Both the position numbers and the translations under genes were made by a program. This document shows, piece after piece, positions 35,880-48,000 of a DNA stretch of 64,000 nucleotides. This DNA is from Rhizophagus irregularis (taxonomy: Eukaryota > Glomeromycota > Glomeromycetes > Glomerales > Glomeraceae): positions 4,402,001 to 4,466,000 of the forward strand of contig NC_089432.1 of NCBI RefSeq assembly GCF_026210795.1, read 5' to 3'. The notes under the pieces are model-generated. The model was given only the letters and a program-made list of their open reading frames with translations. It was not told where the DNA came from and did not search any database. Position 1 is the stretch's first letter; each line of letters opens with the position of its first letter.

Positions 35880-36745
35880 ATCTTCTATTCCTAGAACATT
35901 TTTACATTTCAAAAGTATGGTTGTGTAGAAGATTTATCATTAGAATCAGGACGATCAAAAATTCTTAAAGTTGAAGATACAAAATACTTAGAAAGCCTTT
36001 TAAAAGAAAAAGTAGATTATTATTTGTGGGAACTACAGTCTGAAATGGAGTTATGATTAGACCACCAAATTGGTTATTATATACAATATGAAAAGCCATA
36101 CATCAACCTGGTTATACACATAAACAGGTAAAATTTATACATACTGTTTATATTCATTTCCTTCCAATGGGGGAAGTTCCTTACTATGGTTCTGCCTACC
36201 TGAGGAAAAATAAGTACTCGGTAGTGTGGTTACCTCTTAGGGATGTTAGGGATACAGGCAGACCTAACCCTCACATAGGGGGTGGGGATGGATTAGATTG
36301 CCTTTAAATGTAGATTCATAGTTTATTATTTATTTTTAGTTGTCTAAACCACAAAAGAGCATAATGAAAATGAGAGATTAAATTTTATAACACACATGTC
36401 ACAATATTCTACATTCCAGCTAGTATTTTCTGATGAGTCGGCTTATGATAGAAGACTTCATTATCATTATGGATGGAATTTTAGGGGGAGACATGCATGT
36501 AAACCTACATTTTTATCTGTGGAAAAAGATATACCATAGAAGGAGGATTATGTCTTAATGGTCTTTTAGCTTATATGATTCAAGAAGGGCCCATGAATAG
36601 CACTGATTATAATTATTTTGTTGAGCATATTTTGGTAATTATTAATATAATTGTTTTTTTTTAGTAACTATATATAATGGTAAAATATTCATCAAAGATT
36701 CCTAAGATGAATGCATATCCAGGTCCCTAAATCTTGCAAATTATT
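35880..36745 (+). pseudogene. Tc1/mariner-type transposase, dead
   Basis: Plus-strand pieces in order: an HTH region near 35905-36040 (YGCVEDLSLESGRSKILK, then LESLLKEKVDYYLWELQSEM). Next an intron-like stretch 36127-36337 that contains a GC-rich insert. Then from 36410 VFSDESAYDRRLHYHYGWNF and RGRHACKPTF, the first catalytic Asp region of a DDE transposase. From about 36545 come LCLNGLLAYMIQEGPMNS and TDYNYFVEHIL. After an intron at 36635-36663 comes KIPKMNAYPGP, where the second catalytic region is lost. Several stops and frame changes make it inactive. Family assignment rests on this characteristic order; the terminal repeats were not found. Confidence 0.7.
36155..36310. other. GC-rich insert within transposase intron
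   Basis: A block markedly richer in G+C than its surroundings, including GGGGGTGGGGATGG and a CAGGCAGACCTAACCC phrase, between pieces of the transposase. No terminal repeat or duplication was found. Possibly a small SINE-like insertion. Confidence 0.3.
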
Positions 36746-37069
36746 TATGTGAAATTAATTTATTTATTTAATTATTTAGATGAAAATACTAACAAAAGTT
36801 AAATGAAATCCTTGAAAGTGAAGGTTCACAATAATGAAATGCTAGTTAATGAAGGTTTAAATAATTAAAGATTAGATAAATACTATGATATATAAAAAAA
36901 TTAATTTTGCAAATTAATTAGTAACTTTATTTATTTAATCATTTATATATTAAAACAGATGAAAATTGACTAATTGTTTGTGTTTTTAAAAAAAAGATTT
37001 ATAGTTGATATTTGATATCATGCATTTAACAGAAATTATTCTTTATTTTATTCTTTTTGGATTTATTTA

Positions 37070-37290
37070 AACACTAAGGTTAGAGTACTAGTAAAATATT
37101 TTACAAGATTCTTAGTTTGTAATTTAAATAATTCCTTTTTTTTTATATTTTATCCAAATATTAAACATTGTATTCTTTTTTTAAGAATTATTTAAACACT
37201 AAAGCTAGAGTAGTAAATATTTTACAAATTTCTTAGCTTGTAATTTAAATAAATCCTTTTATTTATAACTTTTCAACTATTAAATATAAA
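37070..37290. repeat. Tandem duplication of ~120 bp
   Basis: The sequence TTATTTAAACACTAAGGTTAG...TTAGTTTGTAATTTAAATAA at 37064-37133 recurs at 37187-37255 as TTATTTAAACACTAAAGCTAG...TTAGCTTGTAATTTAAATAA. Both copies are followed by a T-rich tract and ATTAAA. Non-coding, diverged. Confidence 0.7.
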
Positions 37291-37638
37291 TTATTAAGAT
37301 AATAAGTATATAAAACCATTCCTAATGTATAAAATTAAAAATAAATAATGAAATTTTTTTTTTATTTTTATTTCAAGAATTGATTGTATTTAATTTATAT
37401 TGCTGACTTTTATTTTAGTATGATTTAAATATTTTGGGTTAATGTAAGGTACTACACCAAAAATATCTGCTGGTTTATATGACAAATAAGTAAGTCACTG
37501 ATCATATATAGTGCACATCACCATCACCTTTTAGTCTTTATGACATATGATATATATCTTAATTTTCATTTCTGCAAAAAAAAATTGCTTCTTTTTCTAA
37601 TAATTTGTGAAAACTATTCATTTGCATAAAAATCATAA

Positions 37639-39583
37639 ATGGCTTCTGCTCGTAAAGAAATTGGAATCACATATGATGACTTATTGGCTTATATTGTTGT
37701 CAATCCTAATAAAGTAACCGAAATTGAAGAAACCCTCGGATATGGTAATGATAGCGTTAAGCTCAAATACTTGAGAAAATTGTTATCTTCTAATATTGTT
37801 TTCAAGTATGCCTGACTTTGTCATTCCGTCTGCCAATAATATCAAATACTTACTACTTATTCTTGTGCTTTTCTTTCCTCCTGCTTATCATCAAACCTTC
37901 ATGTTATCATAGAGCAATCCATTGCTGGTAAGTGAGTTGTAATGAATTAGTCAATGTGAGTGAACGCAACCTAGCTTGATTTTCTTCTACGATAATATCG
38001 AATATTCTGCTTTCAAATCTCTAACCAGTAATATTAAATTCTTTTGTAGGTAATTTTCCTAATGTAGCTTCCCTACAGAAAGAAATTGAGGATCTTAGTC
38101 TTAGAGCGGAAAGTGGTTTTAAGAAGGTACACCACCTTGTGGAAATATCGAGCCTTTCATCAGGTATGTTTTTCATCTGGTCCATCAATCATTTCTACAA
38201 ACACCATTAACGTTTTGTGTAGGTTTTGTACCGGAAACTGAATTGGGTAAAGAAGTAATAGACAATGGAACAGAAATTACCTTCCCGCTCAACATAACGC
38301 AAAGTATTAAAGGACGTGCACTTGGAAGGTTTTCAGAAACACCTGGTAGAGATGCAAGTGAAAAAGAAATACAAGATTACTTTATGAGCGAATGTTATGA
38401 ACTAGAAAATTATGAACCTATAAAAAAAAAGCTTAAGCTTATTGTTAAAGATACACGCCGATCACTGGTATTAGGAACTCGGAAACCAGATTTTGTATTT
38501 ATTCAAAAAAATACAAATGTAGATTACTTAAATATTATGGCCGTTGGTGAGGTAAAGAAACAATCTGGTGAAAACTTTAGCAACGCGCAAATAGGACAAG
38601 CAATATCATTTGGTGAAAAACTACTTCAACTTCAACCACGGCGAAGTTCTGTTTTAGTACTTTTGACAAATTGTATTATCATTAATATTTATAGGGTGAC
38701 TAGGGTTGATTTTGATCAACAGACCCGGTACAAATATGAATTTGTGCCACCCCAGCCTTTATTATATAACTCTAATAGAAGTGACAATGGATGGAAATAC
38801 CTGGTAACAATTATGGAAAGCTCTCCTCAAGACTTGGGATGGGTTGAACCATCATTGAAATTTGGTAGTAACACTGTAATACTGACTCGACCTATTAGTA
38901 TGGGTAGAACAAGTGTTGTTTATGAAGGAAAACATAATGGTAAATCTGTGGCTGTGAAAATGGCGAAGAAGACAAATTATTATTCTTATTTTGATAGAGA
39001 AAGAAGAGTATTGGAAAATCTGTCAAGTTTGGAATCACCTCATATTCCAAAAATCCTTTTTTACAACGATGATACCCTTGTCATGACTCCACTTGGTGAG
39101 AAAATTAATAATTTGCGAAAGAAAGATGTCAGAGATATCATTACCACCCTCCAAAATGTTCATTCACTTGGTATTATACATAGAGATCTTAGGAAATTCA
39201 ACTTTCTTCGTAATTTAAATGATTTAAATAGTAATATTCTTATTGTCGACTGGGGTTATAGCACGAATAATTCTGAAAGTACCTTACCATTTGCAGGGGC
39301 ATTGGAGTGTATGCCGGACTATGTCCTGCAATCATTAATTAACGAGGAAGAGATTACTTATGAACCACAGGTTGATTTAATCTGTTTCGTGCGATCATTT
39401 TACCTAATGCTTCATAAGCCATCATTAACCTTTGGTAAAGATGATGATATCAAACAACGAGCAAGCGTGTTGTTAAATTTCTGGAAAGATTGTAGACGAT
39501 CAGATATATGGGATAATGTTTATAATACAATAGAAGCCTCAGACTACGAGCAATTAATTCAACATCTTGAAGAATTGTTTTAG
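37639..39583 (+). CDS. Crinkler-like protein: PD-(D/E)xK nuclease-like domain plus protein kinase
   Basis: The main exon 38223-39583 encodes two domains. The first (about 150 residues) has SETPGRDASEKEIQDYF, then KPDFVFI and, 20 residues on, VGEVKKQSG, the D...ExK signature of a restriction-nuclease fold. The second is a kinase: SMGRTSVVYEGKHNGKS, VAVKMAKK lysine, a hinge-like LVMTPLGE, the catalytic loop IIHRDLRKFNFL and metal motif VDWGYS in place of DFG. This nuclease-plus-kinase order is that of Crinkler/CR-type proteins known from oomycetes and Rhizophagus. There is no ATG near 38243. Upstream exons fit: 37639-37797 (MASARKEIGITYDDLLAYIV), a 13-nt mini-exon 37915-37927 and 38050-38163, for 548 aa in phase. 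The first donor (GTTTTC) is weak; GTATGC at 37806 is stronger but gives the wrong phase. No signal peptide or LQLFLAK-like header. It may act as an effector or in conflict with foreign DNA. Confidence 0.8.
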
Positions 39584-40221
39584 ATTGCTAAGTTTCGAGT
39601 GATTTGGATTGTATCGTTAATTGCTACATCTCTTCTAATGGCTTTATATATCCAAGAAATTAAATGTAATAGCTCATTGTTTCCATCATATATCAATAAA
39701 AATTAATAAAACATAGTTCTCCCTTGCGTTTTTTATCTCGTATATGTGTGTACCTATTGCATTGGAATGTTTAACTTATACACCGATTTTATTTCTTGCC
39801 AGAATGATCAGCTTTCTGAAACAGAACGCGTACGTGATTATTAAATAAAATCTGATTCTTTCACAGCAGTACAAACTAGCACTATATTTTCTCCTATGGA
39901 AATAACTAACGAAACTATTCTATTTTTGGTCGTTATGACAGAATGATAGACAGTAGATTTAGTTGAAAAAATAACCGGGATAATCATAGTTTCCTCAGAT
40001 TTGCTATTGCGTGAGTTTTTTACGGGGATAAATTAACGCTGCTACTTGAATCTGATTTATCAATTCAAGGTTCGTTTTTGAATTTGAAATAGAAACCAAT
40101 TGCCGATGGTTAACTAATCGATTCTTGTAACTACTATACTTCGTACACTCCGTGTAGATGCCTTTAATTGGTACAAATGAAAACATTTATTGCGATTACC
40201 TCACCTTTTCTTATCGAGAAA

Positions 40222-40684
40222 ATCTTTGTGATCATGGGATCGCCATGTTGTCGAACAAAAAATTGACAATGAAACCGATGCACGTAACACAGAAATTAAG
40301 AAACTGAGAACAAAATTAATTCCTATTATACTGTGGAAATCGCATTTATTCAACGCTCGTATTGGAATTGAGTCGCAAGGAAATTTCGATAGGATTAAAA
40401 CATCGAACTAATCATTAATGATCTCTACGAAAAAAAGACTTTATGCCCTTCTACAGTTTTCGACTGAAGAGCACAGAGTCAATCAGAATGAAACGGAATC
40501 AATTACTTCATCTGCCAGCTCTTCGTCGTCCAATATATCATTTAAAGTTGTTACGTACGATATTTGGACCCGTTTTAAACAGATTGTTGATAGGATTATG
40601 ACTGAAGAAGTTTTGACTTTGAATGAAATTTGCAGTAATATTTTAATCGTTACAGGTTGGGTACGTTCTGCGCACAAACAGTAA
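40222..40684 (+). other. Possible coding stretch, unknown
   Basis: Two neighbouring plus-strand open stretches have protein-like composition: one with SWDRHVVEQKIDNETDAR and ILWKSHLFNARIGIESQG (about 40235-40408), and an 88-aa ORF at 40418-40684 with a Ser-rich run and IWTRFKQIVDRIMTEEV. They could be exons of one gene or an eroded gene. No family recognised. Confidence 0.3.
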
Positions 40685-40991
40685 AAAATTTTTATAATAG
40701 GGATAAGAATAGATTTTAGCGAAACATTAGACAAGATTAGCATATGGGTTCAGAAAAAAGAAAAAAATGAGTAGTGAGAAGGAACTTCCAAATAATGGTC
40801 TAGGGGGCCGGCAGTAGTATGAATTTCGCCTCCTCCCTTTAAACGCCCACTACTCATTTTCTTTATTTTGTATTAGTTACAGTATTCCATTAACTTAAAA
40901 CTAGATGAAAAAATCAAATTATAGTATTGCATTAATTGCAAATAAAAAAAAAGTTTATACTATTTATTATGTAATTGTTTTAAAAGTCGAT

Positions 40992-41510
40992 TTATGTGTG
41001 TATGTATACGCTGATCGCTACATATTTTCTGTTAACGTATAGTATGTTATACTGAAAAATGCAATATAAATAGATAATTGCCTCGCAATCGGTTATAAAA
41101 ACTGACGTAGATACTTGCCAATTTCCAAATAATGTGACTGCGTTTTTCCGAAGAAGTATATGTTTATTGGGCAACGTTTCCCGAACAGGAAGATAATCGC
41201 ACTCCTTTAATGGGATATTGCCTTGTAATTGATTTTTTGCATCGGAAAAATAACCGCACTTTGCCTTTAACATATACAGTATATTCCGTATTAATAATAA
41301 TAATTTGTTTTTATTTATCCAGAATATGAACAATAACAACAACATAAAAATTATTATTGTGTTACGTTTAACTGAGGCAGAGTATAAAAATGAATAATCG
41401 GTAATACCACCTCCTAACGTTTCTTTATTCTGTTTCTCTGGAACGGAGCTTTGCATCTGAGCTCTGCTCACGAAATGATATTTTTTTTTTATTAAAGACT
41501 GTTCAGCCAT
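40992..41510 (-). CDS. Hypothetical protein, one predicted membrane segment
   Basis: A 172-codon open frame with balanced composition, unlike the surrounding noise ORFs. It starts MAEQSLIKKKYHFVSRAQMQ. A hydrophobic stretch (NTIIIFMLLLLFIFW, about residues 50-65) is flanked by lysines and could be a membrane helix. The remainder contains KAKCGYFSDAKNQLQGNIP and LLRKNAVTLFGNWQ. It may instead be two or three exons read through introns. No family match comes to mind, and no paralogue is in the window. Confidence 0.3.
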   Translation of the reverse strand: MAEQSLIKKKYHFVSRAQMQSSVPEKQNKETLGGGITDYSFLYSASVKRNTIIIFMLLLLFIFWINKNKLLLLIRNILYMLKAKCGYFSDAKNQLQGNIPLKECDYLPVRETLPNKHILLRKNAVTLFGNWQVSTSVFITDCEAIIYLYCIFQYNILYVNRKYVAISVYIHT

Positions 41511-42382
41511 ATCAGATACGTGTTGTTTGTAAAGATTGCACTCAGTTTAATGATCTGTAACTAGAATAGCTTTGACGAAAGTTCCAATGTCTTTAATGAA
41601 AGTTTAGAATCTAAGGTATGTATTTCCGTTATTTTTGACGATAAAATATACTCTAACTAGCAGTCACTCGTTGCTTTGCACCGGGACCAATGAGTTTGTT
41701 TAAATAGAAAAATTTAGTATTATAATGTAATACTGAGTAAATTAAAGATGATTACAGTAGTTTATTGTTTATAATTAGGAATTTAATATGGTAATAATTA
41801 ATTAACAAAAAATAATAAAATAATATGTATTAGAATGATATTATATTTAGGATAATGTAGCTGCTATTCATATAAATGATTTAACGTTTGAGTGTAAAAT
41901 GAAATTCGGATTAATTAGGAATTATGAAATCAATAAAAATTGATTGATTTTTTTAGAAATATTTTTGAAAAAACTTTAATATTATAAATTTTATAATTAT
42001 TTCTTATTATTTTATATTACGTCAATTTTAAACTTATAATCAACTAGGTAATTTGGTATTGTTAGTGAGTTATAATATAATTATTGCATTATTCAGTAAT
42101 TATTTATATATATTTTAAGTAATATAATAGGGTTTATATTAAAAAGTTGATTTGTATTTTGTATTTTTATCAAATAATAAATTTTATGGTTTATTTTGAG
42201 TTTATTAGTTTTATTAAAGAAATATTATATTTAATGATCAAAATGAATTGATCCTGTAACATGTTAAGTGGTAATAATATAAAGATAAATATAAATATAA
42301 TAGTTTGTATTAATTTTAGTAAAATATTAGATATGATGATAATGTTAAGTATAGTGATTTAAAAAAATTAGATTGGATGCTA
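41511..42382. other. Intergenic, no gene recognised
   Basis: Very AT-rich. Probably includes the 3' end of the Helitron, but no CTRR end with a hairpin could be fixed. Confidence 0.4.
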
Positions 42383-43116
42383 TTATGATAAATACATTGT
42401 ATTGAACTTCTCCTGTAATCTATTTAATTCTGACAACATTGCATCATCTACTTTTATTGCATTTGGATCAAAAGATTGGATTTCTAGATTTTCCCAAGAT
42501 GTGGCACGACTTATTGCTACATAAGATTGCCCATGAGCAAACATTTGTTCATCCAATGATACAGTTACATGGGGTAATGTAAGGCCTTGTGTCTTGTGTA
42601 CAGTTAGAGCAAATGCATTTTGAAGTGGAAATTGTGTTCGTTGTGCTGAAGCTCCATGTAAGTTAAAATAAGTTGTAATTTTTTCTACTATAACTTGATT
42701 TATCCCATTATTTATTGGAAATGCCACTTCTACTTGATTTTCATTTATTAATTTAGTTACCACACCAATTGATCCATTACAAAGTTGTTCATTAAATAAT
42801 TTGTTAGTTAGAAACATTACTCTTGCTCCTTCTCTTATTATTAATTCAGATGGTAAATTAGTATAATGTCTAAATTGTTTATCATATTCTTTTGGTATAC
42901 ATTCTTTTTCATTAACATAATCAATAGCTGTAGAAATTAAAAATCCAGAGGAGATATCTTTAAAAATAGGAAGATAACCACAGATTAAATTATTAATTGA
43001 ATCTGCACTATGACGAAATCCAAAAATATAGGTAGTATCAGTTGACATTTCATTGTTACTTTGATATGATTGCACTTTTTCATCAATTAATCTTCTTGTT
43101 TCTGAACTTATATTTA
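42383..43116 (-). CDS. Helitron RepHel, helicase C-terminal part (separated)
   Basis: Minus-strand frame from about 43116 (ISSETRRLIDEKVQSYQS) through an ATG at 43075 to a stop at 42383. It contains FGFRHSADSINN, a GARVMFLTNK segment, GSIGVVTKL, and the characteristic PIF1 motif block ALTVHKTQGLTLPHVTVS followed by YVAISRATSWENLEI. These are the C-terminal helicase motifs missing from the long ORF at 45072-48515. Alone it cannot be a working helicase. The ATG at 43075 is internal to the original protein. Confidence 0.9.
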
Positions 43117-43120
43117 TAAA

Positions 43121-43267
43121 TTATAGTGCTTGTAGCGATTAATATTACAATTATTAACCAATGCTAGCAGATGATTGGTAAGGATTTGGCCACGTAGTGG
43201 CCAAATCTGTCCAATCAGAATGCAGCATTGGTTAATAATTGTATATTTATCAACGCAAGCACAATAA
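43121..43267. repeat. Foldback element with GGCCAC-GTA-GTGGCC core
   Basis: Perfect arms ACAATTATTAACCAATGCT (43147-43165) and its complement (43224-43242) enclose a perfect 11-bp stem GATTTGGCCAC/GTGGCCAAATC around GTA (43183-43207). Weaker pairing extends to TTATAGTGCTTG and CAAGCACAATAA at the outer ends. It lies at the junction of Helitron and recombinase gene. It may be a separate MITE or part of the inserted element's end. Confidence 0.8.
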
Positions 43268-43428
43268 TGATATTATCGTGTGACATTATGATGTTTTATT
43301 TAAACTTTATTAAACTCGAATTAAACTCATAAATTAAGCTTTTATCATTTTTTTTCTTTATCCAATTTCATTTCTCTCCATTTCTGACTCTCTTTTTTAC
43401 ACAAAACCTTTCTATTAATATTTTAAAG

Positions 43429-45014
43429 ATGCAAGATAACAAAGATAAACGACCTTGTAAGAAATTAAAGGTGAACTTTACTTATAAAAAGCCTACTGAT
43501 GATGAGCTTCGCAATCTTATTGATAGTAGCCGATGTAAAAATACTGATTATTCAACTTCAAATTGGATACGAGCTTTGGAAAAATTTAGAACAGATGTTA
43601 ATTATCAAGGATTAATTGAGGAAGTTGATACAAAAGAAGAATTAGAGGATCAGCTTTGTAGATTTGTTCATGCAATGAGAAAAAAAGATGGTTCTGAATA
43701 TCATGTTTCTTCAGTTAATAGTTGCATGTTTGCAATAAATAGACATTTGAATAATAAGTCTGTCCTTTCAAAACCTATCAACATTATGGATAAAGATCAA
43801 TATTACAAATTATGGCAGATTTTGAATGGTAAAGTTAAGAGTCTTGTGAGTCAAGGTCGTGGGGAGCGTAACGGTGCTGATGGATTTACTGAAGATGATC
43901 TTCTTCAGATTCTTGATCATCCAGCAATGTCTGGCAATGATCCTGCCAGTTTATTATATAGGATCTTTTTTTTTAATGCTATTTTTTTAGGGTTAAGGGG
44001 AGGAGAACATTTCAATTTGCAGCTTCAAAATTTTATACGAAGAAAAAACAAATATGGTGGATTTGATGTTATCATTTACAAATCAAAAACTAATCAACGC
44101 GGTGCCAATAATATTGAATCTCAAGGTGATAAGTTATACATTCCCGAAATACCTAGTATCATTGAAATGTATGAAAATTATTTTACCAAACGTCCAACCC
44201 AAGCTGATCCACATTTTTATTTAAAGCCATGCAATATTAGTGAAGGTAAATATTAAAATTTTTTTTTTTTTTTGACAAATCTAATGTCAAAATTTTTATT
44301 ATTTTTTATTTCATATTATACAGTTGAATTTAATGGACAATGGTATCATAAGCAACATGTGTCTGAAAAAGAAATTAAATCCTTTATGAAAAAAATTGTT
44401 ACCTTAACCGGAATTAACGTGGATGATCGCAAAATTAGTAACCATTCAGGTCGGAAAACGCTAGTACAAATATTAAAGCGACGAGGATTTTCAAATTCTG
44501 AATGTATGGGCAAGTACACGACATAAGTCTGAGCAAGGGCTTGCTAGATATGAGCGTCCAGAAACTGAAATTCAACGAAATAATGCTTTTAACCTTGTTG
44601 AAGCATTTGGTTTTAATAAAAATAATATTCGATCAGGTAAAAATTTGAAATTTTTAATCATTAATAAATGACCTGCATTCTAATTTTCTTCTATAGAAGA
44701 ATCAATGGAACAATCAACTTTATCAACAGACAATTTCGTTGTTGCAAAATCATTGCTTAATGGTAATATTCTAAAATTTTATTCTATTTTTTGATAATCA
44801 ATTTAACAAAATTGAACTTTTTCTAGATAATCGTGAAGTTATTAATTCGGCAAACAGTAATATTAAAGTTACAAGAAGGCCATTAAAAGATTTAAATGAA
44901 ATTCAAGAAAATAAAAGTCAAAATTTGGAAGAATTAGTTTCGAAATTAACAGCTGATAAAGTTTTTATCAATTCTGTTATTATTTTCAATAATAATCCTA
45001 ATAGCCATAATTAA
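43429..45014 (+). pseudogene. Tyrosine recombinase of Crypton type, one frameshift
   Basis: Spliced model 43429-44245, 44324-44636, 44697-44762, 44827-45014, all GT-AG, 460 aa after correcting one extra G in GGG at 44508-44510. An N-terminal SAM-like region with TSNWIRALEKFRTD and NSCMFAINRHLNN precedes the catalytic domain. The catalytic domain has FLGLRGGEHFNLQ (first Arg), YKSKTNQRG (Lys strand), SNHSGRKTLVQIL (HxxR), then past the frameshift STRHKSEQGLARYERPE with the second His and the likely nucleophile Tyr. This matches fungal Cryptons and DUF3504-like recombinase domains. It would catalyse integration or excision through a 3'-phosphotyrosine link without terminal repeats. A C-terminal tail of about 85 residues is Asn/Glu-rich. 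The frameshift falls between two catalytic blocks and inactivates it unless it is a sequence error. Confidence 0.85.
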
Positions 45015-45071
45015 TAATTATAACACATGTATTGTTTATAGCTTAAATATAGTTTATTGTAATTATTAAAC

Positions 45072-48000
45072 TTACGCATAAAAAATAATTAAATTACAAA
45101 TCATCAACATCATACAGCGGAGCACGATAATTCCTATTCGCATTTCTTCTAATATATTATAAAATGATCTATCTTGTTGGCGATGAGAAGTTGTAAGAAA
45201 AAGTGGGAAAAATTCTTGCCATTCTGGAGCATAAAAAACTTGTTTACCACTTACAGGTGGAAGTTGAGCAATATCTCCAATTAGTAAAGTTGGAATTCCA
45301 CCAAAAGGTACTGGTGATTTGTTAATTTTTGCAAATAATGAACTAATAAAAGATAAAAGAATTGATGATACCATTGATACTTCTTCAATTATAATAGCTT
45401 TAATCTGGCTAAGTTTTTCAAATTGTTGATTATTATAATGAGATAATGTTTCAAAATAGGTTTGAGTATTTCTAATATATAGTGCTGAATGTATAGTTTT
45501 TCCATTTATATTTTGTGCAGCAACACCAGTAGGAGCCATCAATAAATATTCAGTTTTTTTATCAGCTAAAAAATTTTTAATTAGATGTATCATAAAAGAT
45601 TTACCAGTACCTGCTGAACCAGTTAGAAAAAAATAAGGATGTTTAGAATGTAATCTTTCTCCCCAACTATTTGTAAGTATATTCATTATTTTATATTGAT
45701 CTTCAGAAAGTAGCATAGATGAGAGATTTAAAGAGCGAATAGGTTGACGTAACAAATTATTTAACTGATTTCCAATAATTTCTTGTAAGTTTACATGCAA
45801 TGAAGATATCAAATTATTAACTAAATTTTGATAATTATTTGTATATCTTTGAATATTAGATTGCATTGAATTTTGTACAAAATTTAAAGTTAATGAATAT
45901 TCAGTAGGATATTTAGCTTCAAAATGAGCTTTATAAGTTTGATATAAGCTTTTTAAATCAGTTTCACTTCTAACAGGTAATCTAAGTAGTAATTGTTGAT
46001 AATAAAATGATTCTGATTGCTGAATTGTTAAATGTTGAAAACGTACAAGAATTTCTTTTTGTCTTTTTCTTACAAAGCGGTTTTTTTTATCTATATAATA
46101 TATTCCATTTTTTGGCTGACTTTTTTGTATAGTATAATTGCGATGATAAAAAGGATATGTCATACTATCAAATTCATTATCAGATGGACGATCAAAATAT
46201 TTATCAATGGCATCATCCCAATAGGGAGATAATTGTTCTTCTTGTTGTAATAAATAAAGTGGTTTTATAGATTTAGTTCTTATTTCAGGAGGAATAGAAG
46301 GAAGAAATTCAACAGCAATTGATGATCGACATATTGAATATCCAAGTAAAAGAATCATTAATTCCATTGATTCAAGACGTCTTGCTAAAATATGTTTTCG
46401 AAATGCATCAGGTTCAGAAATATCAAAATATTCTGATGGTTCAGATTTTGTAATATACTTAGTCATATATTTTGCAAATTGATGTGTTGTTACATATTGA
46501 AAATTAATATGACCATTCCATAAAAATAATGTTGGTGCATGATATGGAATAACATATAAATCTTCTTCTTTAGTACGACGATAAATATATCTTAAGGAAT
46601 TAGGATCTTCATGTGTAGTATCTGAATATGGTTGAGGAAAACCTTTTTTGCAACGTGAACCAGATGGAGCTGGACCTCCACAACGTGAATTACAAGTATG
46701 AATTTGATGTTTTTTAACCAATTCATATAATTCTGGTTCAGAATTGGGATCTGGCATATCTGCTCTAATTACATTAGAATCAATTAATTCAGAAATTGAT
46801 TTAGATAAATAAGCTATACCATGTGTATGAATTGCTCCATGATTTTGAAATTCATCACGTTCAAAATGATGTAACCAGTTACCCCAATCAGTTAAATTTG
46901 GATTTTTCCAAAGATATTGATGCATTGATGCTAAACGATGATGATAATGCAAGTAGGTATGAAATGGACGATTAGAAGGAAGGTGATCTTTGTTATCAGT
47001 TTTTAATAAAATATTTTTTAAATGTGACCAATGATTTTCAGCCATAGTCATAGTATAAAAAATTTGTGGTAAACCAAATCCTTGAACCATAGTATTAATA
47101 TGATGTTCTTTTTGGCGAAAATAAGAATCTCCTGTTCTAATATAAGAAGGTATAGTTGTTGTATTTTTTTCATTAATTATTGGACGTCCAGTATAAATAC
47201 TATTGGTAATTAAATCTGCTGTTGTTAATTGATGTGATAGTGAAGTATTATATTGATTTAAAATTCGATTTCTATTTTGGTGATTTCTTAATTTTTTAAT
47301 TGTTAAATAAATATAATGAGGCCAATACCAAGATAATCTCCATCTGGGATCAGGACAAAGTAGTAAAGATTTTGCATAATTACCTAAACTATCTGTAAAT
47401 CGCCGATTTGTATTTTCATCATTTATATAAAATCCTTTTCCATATGGAAAAAGGTCAGGAAATAAAAGTGGTTCAATATTTTTATCATAAAAAGATATTG
47501 GTAATTTTTTATTATATGGATCAGTTAAAAATCCTGCCATTAATCGATTATAATGGTAATCTTCATTATGAATTTCTGCATCAAGTTCATAGGGAGGTAG
47601 TATTACAGCAGAAGGACGTGAATTAATGTTAAATAATGGTTGGTCTTGATTTTGAGAAGTATTACTAAGTGAGGCATTTGGAAAGATAATTGGTGCCCCA
47701 TCCCATGTTCCACGATTAATTAAAGTTTGATATGGTTTAAAATAAGGATTATGATCTCGTAACCATCTTGCTGCATTATCAAGTGAAGAATGATACCATG
47801 AATTTGATTGATTATTATTTAGTATAGCACCAATGGTACCAGAATATAATGCAAGTGCATTAATATTTTTTGAGTAGTTAAAGGTTCCAGTTAAGTGACG
47901 ATAGTTTGTGTAAGCATTGCTATTTGGAACTCGGCCTAATGAACAACTAAGATGAATAGGTGAGAGATAAATTCGATGATATAAAGGCACACTTTGAATT

